Shown here: positions 32,113-41,621 of the stretch, in pieces
Layout of the letters: every line of letters starts with the position of its first letter
Numbering within the stretch: position 1 is the stretch's first letter
Source of the DNA: Medicago truncatula
Lineage: Eukaryota; Streptophyta; Magnoliopsida; Fabales; Fabaceae
Direction of reading: 5' to 3'
Assembly: GCF_003473485.1 (NCBI RefSeq)
Contig: NC_053042.1
Coordinates: 17,442,501-17,506,500, forward strand
DNA: 64,000 nucleotides
The notes under the pieces: generated by a model
Told to the model about the DNA's origin: nothing
The model's input: only the letters and a program-made list of their open reading frames with translations
Databases searched by the model: none
Translations under genes and position numbers: made by a program

Positions 32113-32501
32113 TGTTGAAACAAAATAGGTTTGTACAGTGCCTTTAAAGTTTTGATGAAAACAAAGGATTGAAGAACAATGAGATATGCTAATATATGTT
32201 TAACTGTGCAAGACCATTATATATAAGAGCATTTGAAACACAAGAGAAGCTAAATACTTTGTAGAAGATCTGAAGAAAGGTCAACCAGAAGTCAACGATG
32301 TGATCAGAAGCGAAGAATTCATCCAAAAGCTACTGAAGGCCAAACTCTGGACCATCAGACTCTTAGTCACCCAGACTCTGAGTTATCTAGACGACGAGTT
32401 ATCCATACTCTGAAGACTTAGAAGCCACGCCATTTTTGCTTCTTCTGAATCACGTGCTAAGTTAAATTCAAGGACAAAAGGAATGAAGTAGATAATTCTA
32501 A

Positions 32502-33041
32502 GGCTTAATTACACTGTTGGTCATCGCATTTTGACCAGCTCACGAAAATGGTTTTGCCTCTTTCAAATCGAACAAAACCGTCCTAAACTATCATGTTTTT
32601 TTTTTTGCAATTTTAGTCCTACCTCCTATTTTCAACTTCAGAAATGCAGAGAAATGGCAGTTTTAGACCTACCTCCTATGCTCAACCATGAAATAAACAA
32701 GGAATAAAACATGTAGGTACAAGGAATCTACTCTATTCAGCACACTAACCAAAAAAACCTTAATTTGAAACATATCTTAGAAATTAGGGTTTTTTTGGTT
32801 AGCGTGTTTAATAAAGTGGATTCCTTGTACCCACATGTTTTATTCCTTGTTTATTTCATGGTTGAGCATAGGGGGGTAGGTCTAAAACTGTCATTTCTCT
32901 GCGTTTCTAGATTTGAAAATAGGAGGTAGAACTAAAACTGCAAAAAATATATAGTTTAGGGACGGTTTTGTTTGATTTGAAAGAGGCATGACCATTTTCG
33001 TGAGCTGTTCAAAATGAGAGGACCAAAAGTGTAATTAAGCC
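32502..33041. mobile_element. 540-bp hairpin MITE (Mutator-like), perfect 9-bp TSD
   Basis: The ends GGCTTAATTACACT and AGTGTAATTAAGCC are perfect inverted repeats, and the inversion continues almost to the centre (32760/32780), so the whole element is one long fold-back. TSD TAATTCTAA is perfect at 32493-32501 and 33042-33050. The related LTR at 56230 retains the empty site (ATAATTCCAGTTGCAGCAA near 56609), which shows independently that this segment was inserted. Confidence 0.9.
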
Positions 33042-33417
33042 TAATTCTAATGGCAACAATGATTTTTAAATGTCTGTTCAAACGACATTAACTACATCAA
33101 GTAATATTTCAACGTCTTGATTTGAAAGTTTCTCAAAGATTATTAATGCGTTGACACCTCTTCAACCTCTTTCATTTCCTTCCCTATATAAGGAGATGAA
33201 GACTTGAAGAAGTAAACATGAGTTTGTAGTTTTTACAAGTGCCCTTACTCTGTCAAATTCAAAAGTGCATAAACACTTAAGAATTTATTACCAAGTTCAT
33301 ATCTTAAAAATTCTAAAGTCTTAATAGTCTTACTCTATTTTGTAATTGCTTACACATCTGATTGTATATCAAGTTTAAAACCAAAAAATATTTTATTTGA
33401 TTAAGTTAGATTGTAAT

Positions 33418-33463
33418 AAGTCTCTTTCATGTTTCTTCGGATGAAAAAAAAAGTCTCTTTCAT
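33418..33463. mobile_element. Micro-insertion 4: 20-bp A-tailed insert, 13-bp direct repeat
   Basis: AAGTCTCTTTCAT at 33418-33430 and 33451-33463 flanks GTTTCTTCGGATGAAAAAAA. The related phrase AAGTCTCTTGCTTG recurs at 33481 and 33511 as part of the LTR's own repeats, so a tandem-duplication origin is also possible here. Confidence 0.45.
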
Positions 33464-33479
33464 TTGTGATTGAGCCTTA

Positions 33480-33541
33480 GAAGTCTCTTGCTTGTATACT
33501 TGAACATTTGGAAGTCTCTTGCTTGTGTGCTTGAACATTAA
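33480..33541. repeat. 31-bp tandem duplication in copia LTR
   Basis: AAGTCTCTTGCTTGT(A/G)T(A/G)CTTGAACATT is repeated twice in tandem. Confidence 0.8.
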
Positions 33542-34312
33542 GTTAGTCTGAACTACTCTAGGATTGTGGGAGGAACCAGTAAAATTACTTTGTGTCTCTT
33601 TCTCTTTCTCTATTTGTGTTTGAACTTACCTGCTGCATTCAAAATCTGAGTCAGACTCTAAACACATTCAGACTCTAAACACATTTAGACTCTAACCAAA
33701 TAAACACTTGAAAATTTTTTGAAAAAACCAACACAATTTAACTCTATTTCTTATATTTTTCTCACCTTCAATCTCTTGTTACACGTTCAAACTAGCACTT
33801 GTCTCTTATCATATAACTATCTTTAAGAGATGTATGGATTGAAATATTATTTTGATGTTTCAATAATATAATTTATTTTAGAAAGACTAAACTCTTTTTT
33901 CTACCAAGAAAAAAGACTACTCAAAGTACATAAAAAGTTTTTTCAAAACTTAGATTAGATTGAGAATGAGGAAGACTTCCTTACAATTTACATCATCATA
34001 ATCATAAAAAATGACAAACATCATAATCCATAAAACCAAAAACTCATAACCAAGACATTTTCCAAGAACCAATTTTTTACTACCACTTGTCATTTCCAAG
34101 GCCAACATGATTAGTCAACAAACAACAACCCACCCAAACTTTCCACATTATCTCCAACGGTTGGATCCTTCCTTACCACAAAGTAATGTACGACCAATCA
34201 AATTTAAATTACAATGTCCGTACAAATAAAAATACCTTTCTAGATCTAGAAAATAAAAATATAAAAACTATAACTAGTAAGAAAAATCCAAAACAAATTT
34301 AAATTATTATAA

Positions 34313-35935
34313 TCACAAATCTGTAGTTGGAGTAGGAGTGGAAGAAGAATTATGATCAATTTTCCTCAATTGAGTCCCATTTCTATGTGATCCTTCATCT
34401 TCATAAGCATAAGCAAACCCACCATGTCGGGTCAAATCCATACCCGCAAGTTCATCTTCAGTTGAAATCCTCAACAACTTCAATTTATTTAAAACAAAGA
34501 ATAGTGGACCCATAGTTGCACTTACCCACCCAATAATAACCAAAATTTGTATCACATGTGCCCCTAATAATTTCCCTCCACCACCCATAAATAACCCATA
34601 GGGTCGACCCAGTTTACCCGGATAAACCTGGTTCACATACTCTTCCTTAGCAAACAAAGCGGTGAATATTATACCCCACGCGCCACACCCTCCGTGTAAT
34701 TGAGCTGCTTCTAATGGATCATCGTAACGCATCTTTTCCGCGAGTTTGTTGCACGCGATTAAAACTACGGCGGCTATGAAGCCACATACTATTGCTGCCC
34801 ATGGTTCTACAACGGAACATCCGGCGGTTATTGCAGCAAAACCGCCGAGTAGTCCGTTGCAGACATCTGTCACGTTCCAGTGACCGGAGAGGATCCTTTT
34901 CCCAAAAAGTGTTGTTAAAGCTGCTGTGCAACCAGCTAATGTCGTTGTCACCGCCGTCCTCCCCACCGCACTCCATTGCCCATAATAAGTACCTAAAATT
35001 GCATAAAAAATTAAAAGAAATTATGATTTTTTTCAAGCTTTCCATTTTGAGGCATTCAAACAATGAAAGTTAGTTAATACAAAAAATTAAGAATGTTAAC
35101 TACCTGAATTATAAGGACTGAGAATCTTGGTGAATGAACCAGGGTTGAAACCATACCAACCAAACCAAAGCATGAAGGTACCAAGAACAACAAGAGAAGC
35201 ACTGTGTCCGCGAAGAGCTACGGCTCGACCAGAGTGATCGAACCGTCCAATTCGTGGACCTTCAATGAGTGCTCCCCAAAGACCAGCAATACCACCAACC
35301 ATATGAACAACACCGGAGCCAGCAAAATCAATGACTCCTGTACCAAAGAGTAGGTTGCCGGTGTTGGTTGCGCTAGCCCAACCATCACCGGACCAGAACC
35401 AATGAGAAACCACAGGGTAAACAAACCCTGTGAGAAAAGATGAGTATATAAGATAAGCAACGAACTGAGTTCGTTCCGCTATAGAGCCGCTGGTGATACC
35501 AGCGGCTGCTATAGCAAAAGCCCATTGATAAAGAAAATAACTGTAATCAAAATTTGCTGTCGGAACATCCTTCAGACCGAAGAAATGTTTTCCTATGAAA
35601 CCATTTGAAGGTGTTCCGAAGGCAAAGGCAAAACCGAAGAGATAGTAGAAAACACCGCCAGCAGCGGCGTCGAGAACATTTGTGAGCATGATGTTCATGG
35701 TGTTCTTAGCACGAACTGAACCAGCACAGAGCATGGCAAAACCAAGTTGCATAGAGAAGACAAGGTAAGCTGAGAATAAAAGATAGGTGTTGTCAACAGC
35801 GAATTGTGTGTCAACGAATCTGTTTGACACTGCTGTCAACTGGTCGCAGATGAAATTTGCGGCGGCTTCGGCGTTGGTGGCGTTGGGGCCGATGAACTGT
35901 GCTAGCTGCGAAACTGAACATTCCGGCAGCGACAT
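34313..35935 (-). CDS. AMT1;1: AMT1-type ammonium transporter, 2 exons
   Basis: High-affinity plasma-membrane ammonium uptake protein of 503 aa. Exons are 35935-35104 and 34992-34313. The 111-bp GT-AG intron splits a Gly codon in SPYNSG|TYYGQW. Family signatures are clear: [20 protein letters not shown] in the third helix region, [12 protein letters not shown] with the first pore histidine, and [12 protein letters not shown] with the second. About 11 membrane helices are expected. The cytosolic tail has [15 protein letters not shown], whose Thr (residue 465) corresponds to the phosphorylated allosteric Thr of Arabidopsis AMT1;1. A TATA box TATAAATT lies on the minus strand at 36022-36015, 80 bp before the ATG. 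The whole length is close to AtAMT1;1 (about 500 aa). Most AMT1 genes are intronless, so the intron is notable. The paralogue number is by resemblance. Confidence 0.95.
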
Positions 35936-36014
35936 GTTTGGTGGGTAGGTGGGTGACGAAGCTGCTTAGAAAGAAAAGCGCGTTTTGTTTAATGATGGAC
36001 TAGTAATAAGTGTG

Positions 36015-36022
36015 AATTTATA
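36015..36022 (-). promoter_or_regulatory. TATA box of the AMT1 gene
   Basis: TATAAATT on the minus strand, 80 bp upstream of the start codon, a suitable distance for a ~50 nt leader. Confidence 0.65.
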
Positions 36023-36240
36023 GAAAGAGAAGTAGCAAGTGTTGATTTTTCTTAGTCTTTTGATTTTTGAGTAGGAGAAGACTTTTCAAAGATTGTCAAG
36101 TTTGTTATTATTGAATGTCAAATAGCAATAAAAAAAATCTTTGCATTAGATTTTTGGTTTAAAAATTCTATATTTAGGATGTACACCGTATATGTTTATA
36201 TTTTTGTTTTTGAAATTTGAGTTTTTTTATGCATTACTCC

Positions 36241-36785
36241 TAGGCATGGCAACAAAACTCATACCCACGGTTACCTGTTCGAACCAAATCCAATGTTTTG
36301 ACTGAGTTTGGATATGAGTATGAGTTTTCCCCGATTTTATAACACAGGTATGGGACGCGTAACGGGTATATAGGCACTCACCCCGAACCCATGCCCATAC
36401 CCGTCCCAAATGTAAAAAATTACTTTATGTTGATATGTCATGTTATTTTGTTTGATAATTGTCATGTTAATAAAAACTATCATTGATATTTAAAGGATCA
36501 ACTAAATCATTCCATCTAATAAATGTTAAAGTGAACATATTGTTGGATAATGTATTACAAAGTTGCTCTTGGGGATGCAAAAAAACTTCTATTTTTTATT
36601 AAAAAAAATTATTCGATACGGGGATGGGGATGGAGTGGGGATACCCGAACCCGTCGGGGACGGGGATGAGATTCAATTTCTCATCCCTGTTGGATATGTG
36701 TAGGGTAACGGGTAAGCATATGAGAATCGGATATGAGGACGAGGAAGGTAAAACCCGTCCCCACCCCGCCCCATTGCCATGCCTA
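36241..36785. mobile_element. Non-autonomous hAT element, 8-bp TSD
   Basis: Perfect 12-bp terminal inverted repeats TAGGCATGGCAA / TTGCCATGCCTA. Flanks ATTACTCC (36233-36240) and TTTACTCC (36786-36793) match at 7 of 8 bases, as for hAT transposons. The subterminal regions are rich in short GGGTA/ACCCG repeats on both sides, typical of hAT subterminal binding sites. It is non-coding, 545 bp, and inserted about 300 bp upstream of the AMT1 start. Confidence 0.8.
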
Positions 36786-36809
36786 TTTACTCCCTCCGTT
36801 TAGATTTAT

Positions 36810-36994
36810 TTATTTATTTATTTATTGACTTTCGATCGCACCGGTTTCTGATCTACCAAAGGTGGACGACTAATCCGGCTCGTGCGTAGAGGCATACACA
36901 CTGGCCAATCGTTGTTTCCCCTGAAAATCGAACTCGATATTTCCCGAATACGTCCATGAAAGGAGCTTCTTGCCACTAGAGTTCAAGCAACTTG
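36810..36994 (-). mobile_element. SINE (family 3) with 12-bp TSD, next to hAT element
   Basis: On the minus strand it starts CCAAGTTGCTTGAACTCTAG, has a box-B-like GAGTTCGATTTTCAGGGG, then GGCCAGTGTGTATGCC and GATTAGTCGTCCACC, and ends in (AAAT)n, seen as TTTATTTA at 36807 on plus. TSD GTTTAGATTTAT is perfect at 36798-36809 and 36995-37006. Confidence 0.82.
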
Positions 36995-37006
36995 GTTTAG
37001 ATTTAT

Positions 37007-37234
37007 CTCTTTAATGAAAACAAATAGTACTACTAGTAGCGGTTAGATTGAATGAAAAAATTATCCCTACGTTAAAAACAAATAATGAAATGGATAAGTA
37101 TTTTCTAATATATTTTTTCTCTTGTGGTAAATCTTCACATTTAATTCTTTTTTCTCCCTTTAAAGTATGGTTAAGATTGTCCACACTTCCTTTTTAGAGA
37201 AAAAATCGCTTATAGTATTTTATTAATCAAAATG
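37007..37234. other. AT-rich spacer
   Basis: No feature recognised between the SINE and the LINE RNase H relic. Confidence 0.3.
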
Positions 37235-37713
37235 TGTTCAATATAAATCATTTCCGAGGATTTAGAAATTAGTTGACAATGAGGCTAATTTATCAACAAC
37301 CTCATTTGCATGTTTTCGCACAAACTCAACATTTGAGTTTTCATAATATTGTCTAAAAGAGTTTTACAATTTTGTATTATAGTCCCAAATTATGTAGCAT
37401 CATGTTTGGGGATAAAAATCTATCAACAACTCTTTTAGAATCGAGCTCAAAATTGACGGGTCCCAACTCTAGCTCATGAACCCATCCTAAAGATGATAAT
37501 AGACCACGAGCTTCACCAATATGAACATCACACATTGGACTAAACCATTCACTTTTGGCTACCATAAAAGTACATGTCTCATTTCTTATACACATATGTA
37601 TCTCAACTTTATTATACTACTTAGAAAAGGATGCTCAATATTGCACTTGAATATTCATGCCTCCGGATTTTTCCGTTGTGTATTTCCCACGTTCATAGTT
37701 GTAGGAGCTGGTG
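37235..37713 (-). pseudogene. LINE RNase H-like domain relic (3' part of host LINE)
   Basis: The minus strand encodes NPEA, FKCNIE, then MCIRNETCTFMVAKSEW, IGEARGLLSSLGWVHEL, FELDSKRVVDRF and the terminal FVRKHANEVVDKLA in shifted frames. These are the RNase H-like domain of plant LINE ORF2. Upstream coding continues at 55666 across the Athila insertion. Confidence 0.75.
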
Positions 37714-37718
37714 ATGGA

Positions 37719-38961
37719 TGATGAGATAAAATCGCAAGTGCACGGTCTTACCGAAGTAGTATAAAAGAGTATCGTTCCGACAGGGAGTAGTTCAATTTAA
37801 TTAACCTTTAGAGATGATTAGAAGAGAGAAGAGAATTGTAAGTTGGGGGTTTTTAAACGGTTAAAAAGCAATATAATAAAAGAGCCTTGGGATCGTTGGT
37901 TTCATCTAAATAACAAGTCCTTCTCAAACCAAAACCATAAGCTTATAATGTTATGTTAGACCTAATTTCTCAAGACAGTTTCTCTTAAGTTCCTCTAGCA
38001 ACCAAGCCTATTTCGCTGACTTGATTACTATTGGATTTTGGTTCCTCTAACAACCAAGCCTATTTCGCTGACTTGATTGTTATTAGTTCCCTTGAAGATC
38101 GAAACTATATGTCTCAAAGATTGCAAAGCCTATTTCGCTAACTTTGCAATCCTTGTCTGAATTTACTTGTTCGAATATCAAAGCTCCACTTTCGTTTTAT
38201 GAATTGATATTTGGAATAATGGACGAACAATTATCAAACCCTCCACTTTCGTTTCCACAGTTTGATAATGGTTAATCCATGTTAAGACGGTGAATTCAGA
38301 TAAGAAATTAGGGTTACATAAGATTACGGCTTAGGGCTTGGTTTGATTAGGATTATGTCATTTAGACTTATCCAACAATCCCAAGACAAGAAGAAGTCTA
38401 CTCACTCATGTTCATCGTAGACATGGGGGAGAAGAGAGAAAGCATGAAAGTAAAAGACAGGAAAATAAAGGAAAGGAAAAGAACTTTATTTAGAAAAGCA
38501 ATTGTCACTTATTGTATTCCAAGTAAAGATGAATATTTGTGATGGCTAGCTACTCTATTTATAGTACACAATTGACTTAAAATCTAAGCAAGTATATTCC
38601 AAGAATATTCCACGGTAGATTGTGCGCCAAAATAGAATAGCTTAGAATCCAAGCAAAAGCAGCAAAAGGTGCTCTGGAGGGTGGCACGGCCGTGCCAAGG
38701 CTAGCACGGGCCGTGCCAGGCTTCTGACTTATGGGAGACATAATTTGTCTCTCAATCTTTATATTTTTGTGTCCAATTTGCTCCAAACCCCTTTCTTTTG
38801 CTCCAAGATTCAATCCATCCAATATTCTTCCCTGAAATATAATAAATTGCAATTTAAAGTAAACTATCCTAAAAAGGAAATAATACTAATATAAAAATAT
38901 ATAAAATCTAAATAAAACTAAACTAAAAAGCATATTAAAATAAACAATAAATGACTCATCA
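37719..38961 (-). repeat. Athila 3' LTR
   Basis: 1243 bp, TGATGAG...CTCATCA. It contains the paired palindrome module at 38683-38717 and, downstream in the sense (minus) direction, a TATA box seen as CTATTTATAG near 38555. The phrase AACCAAGCCTATTTCGCTGA is repeated near 37999 and 38054. Confidence 0.95.
38683..38717. promoter_or_regulatory. Paired palindrome module, Athila 3' LTR
   Basis: GGCACGGCCGTGCC, 7-nt spacer AAGGCTA, GCACGGGCCGTGCC, then AGGC and TTCTG. It lies about 130 bp upstream of the LTR TATA box in the sense direction, that is in U3. Confidence 0.7.
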
Positions 38962-38976
38962 AACTCCCCCACACTT
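38962..38976 (-). other. Polypurine tract of the Athila element
   Basis: The minus strand reads GTGTGGGGGAGTT immediately before the 3' LTR, as required for plus-strand DNA priming. Confidence 0.85.
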
Positions 38977-39444
38977 GAATCTTTGCTTGTCCTCAAGCAA
39001 AAGGCATAAACATAGTAGCATCAATAGTTAATTCAAATGACAATTCAATTAAAGCACATGTCTCCTCAAGGGCTTAAATCCCAAATGTACACTAATCACA
39101 AACTTAAGCATTTCTTGAAATCTTTATTCAACCCAACGATCAAGTTTCAAGTGAGTGTGTGTGTGAAGTCCAACCCTTTTCTTGCTCCTGTATAAGATAG
39201 GTATTATGAGGAAACATGGTTTAATCCTAGCACTAAACTAACCAAGAAAGATTCCTTCTATAATTCATATAAGAGAGATGGGAGTATTTGAGAATCTTTG
39301 TTCTTTGCCATTTGCACATTTTAAGTTCTTTATTTAAGGAACAACATCTTCACGTAGGAGGTCGGAGGGCCTACCTCCTTCCCCAATCTAGATTCAATGG
39401 TACCCCTTAAAACATCATCTTCACGTAGGAAGTCGGAGGGCCTA

Positions 39445-41579
39445 TGTAACACCCCGTTTTCCCAATATACAAATTTCTTAAACAATTATCAGAGTAAAAA
39501 CCATAAACGGGATATCACATAGAAACGTAATCCAAAACAGTTAAATAATGATTTAACCTTCACAAATATCTTTAACATAGCAGCGGAAAATCATAAACAT
39601 AAATCATAAACGTTTTCGGCACGCAGGCCCAATAAGTATCTCAAAAGAGTTTATCAAAACATAAGCAGTTCACGTAAAAGAATGAAGCATGTTATAGCAT
39701 AAAACCCCATCCCGTTACGTATCAGAGCGACCTAGACGACACAGTGAAGGCAAGGCCAACTCACGAAGCAACTGCACACTAAGCACGATCACCTGCAAGT
39801 TACCCATACGAAGGGCAACATTTTCAAGCAGAAGGGGTGAGATTTCATAATAAAATAACATTAATCAATGTAATTGCGAATCATAATTAACATCATAAAC
39901 ATTCCATTATTAACTTTGCATAAATGCTAAACAGTTATCACGTAATCATATATCCAATTCATTATGAACAACGAAACATAATCAATAACACTTATCACAT
40001 AATCACATATTCATTCATTATCAACAAGGCATCTTAATCATGACAATGTGACAATGCTCCTAGACTCCTTATATGCATGTGGTACCAATCGTCATCATAA
40101 GTATTAATATACTTTAATCGTGCGGAGGACAAAGCTCCTATAAAACGTGCGGAGGACAAAGCTCCTAATTTTCGTGGTGAGGACTAAGCTCAATGATATG
40201 CTATGCATGGACACATATGAACAAAACATCATAATCATCGTAATCATGTGCATTCAATAACTTGATGCAAAACGTCATCATTTTCATTATATTCATATAT
40301 AAACATTGCATACTCAGTTAAATAACAGCAGCAGCATAGTCAAGTCGCATAACAGCAAGGAGATATCAATATATCAACAACAATTTACTAGAATCATAAT
40401 CATTTCAATTATATCTTACATATTGCATAATACCTTAATCATGCTCAAATAATATCAACTTAACTCAATAGCTTTACAGACTGCATTAAACGTTATCATA
40501 AGGTTTCATTACCAATTAGGGGTTCACTCTGGACCAAAAAGTGCGACACAGATCGCACAAACACATAATCAAGTTCATCCTGGTTGTACTCGCGAGGCGA
40601 GAGTACTTACTCGCCATGGCGAGCACCACTCAACTCACAAACTAAGCTTGTTCTGGGTTCCCTCTGATCCTACATTCATTCCTAACCAATACTAGGTAAG
40701 TTCAGGTACTCAAAGGCATACAAGATTCAACTAAAAAGGTCGAAACATGAAATATGACATGCACTCTGCCTAAGCTCGCGAGGCGAGGAAGGTTGCTCGC
40801 CATGGCGAGTTGAACCAAACAACTCGCGAGGCGAAGGAAAGGGGCTCGCGTGGCGAGCGATGAAGTTCATCACTCGCGAGGCGAGGATCATCACTCGCCG
40901 TGGCGAGCGATGAACAGAAGCACGGGCAGACTAGGGTTTTTCTCAAAAATCCCTCACACAACATGGTTCAAAGCCTAATTTTGATTCCAGAATTCATCCT
41001 AAACATGTTCTAAGGTTATAGGACGGTTCTTACATCAATCTAAACAAGTTTTACCGTTTGATCATCAATTTTTAGGGTTTTAACCTAATTCCAAAACTTT
41101 TCTAAATCAATCCTAACTTTGTCAATTAATCATCAGAATTACAACAATCAATGCTATTGAATTACTCGTCTCACCCTTACCTGGTTATGAAGAAAATCGC
41201 AGCACTCTACCTTGGTTCCTCTAGACTTGGCTTTTTCTCCCTTTTCCAAAAGTTTTCACGTACAATGAGTTTCTAAAATATTAGGTCTTCTCCTATTTAT
41301 ACCTCTTTCTAATAACTTATCTTATCTCACTTTCTCCCCCAAAACTATCTAAAATATCAAAACAGCCCTCAACTAAATATTTTTCAAATCTTTATTTTAT
41401 TTAACAATAAAATAAATTCTCTAATCTTATCAAATCCTCCAAAACTCATAACTTAACACGTCATCAATCAAATCATCAAAATTCATCAAAACATATCAAA
41501 ATCATGCATATATTATATAATTATAATATAATCACCTAAACTCGATTTAATAAACGATTAAACGAAAGTGGGCGTTACA
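39445..41579 (-). repeat. Chromovirus 3' LTR
   Basis: 2135 bp. The TATA box (GTATAAATAGG on minus, near 41294-41303) places U3 at about 41579-41270, so most of the LTR is transcribed leader. The palindrome array 40589-40907 lies in that transcribed part. A 64-codon frame at 40770-40964 minus is repeated in the other LTR but has no recognisable domain. Confidence 0.95.
40589..40907. repeat. Array of four palindrome pairs in chromovirus LTR
   Basis: Pairs at 40589-40601/40610-40623, 40775-40787/40796-40809, 40823-40835/40845-40857 and 40873-40885/40894-40907. The first member is CTCGCGAGGCGA(G/A). The second is CTCGCCATGGCGAG, CTCGCGTGGCGAG or CTCGCCGTGGCGAG. Spacers are 8, 8, 9 and 8 nt with different sequences. 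Confidence 0.85.
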
Positions 41580-41594
41580 ACTCTCCCCCACTTA
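41580..41594 (-). other. Polypurine tract of the chromovirus
   Basis: AAGTGGGGGAGAGT on the minus strand directly precedes the 3' LTR. Confidence 0.85.
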
Positions 41595-41621
41595 AAGGAT
41601 TTTCGTCCTCGAAAATTTACC

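Larger units (their letters stand above)
32113..33783 (+). mobile_element. Ty1/copia-type LTR (family D), split by hairpin MITE
   Basis: Starts TGTTGAAACAAAATAGG and shares long stretches with 56230-56745, for example AGTTTTGATGA, AAGAGAAGCTAAA, GTAGAAGATC and TTTCAAATGTCT-like blocks. A TATA box (TATATAAGG) is at 33185. Downstream TTGTGGGAGGAACCAGTAAA resembles the end region of SIRE/Maximus-type LTRs. The 3' limit is approximate. A 540-bp MITE sits at 32502-33041 and a micro-insertion at 33418-33463. No coding region is attached. Confidence 0.65.

Noticed and set aside
38577..38852. 91-codon ORF repeated at 55276-55551
   Set aside because: Lies entirely in the Athila LTR; no recognisable domain.
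40770..40964. 64-codon ORF repeated at 47422-47616
   Set aside because: It is the palindrome array of the LTR read on the minus strand; no domain and no independent evidence of translation.
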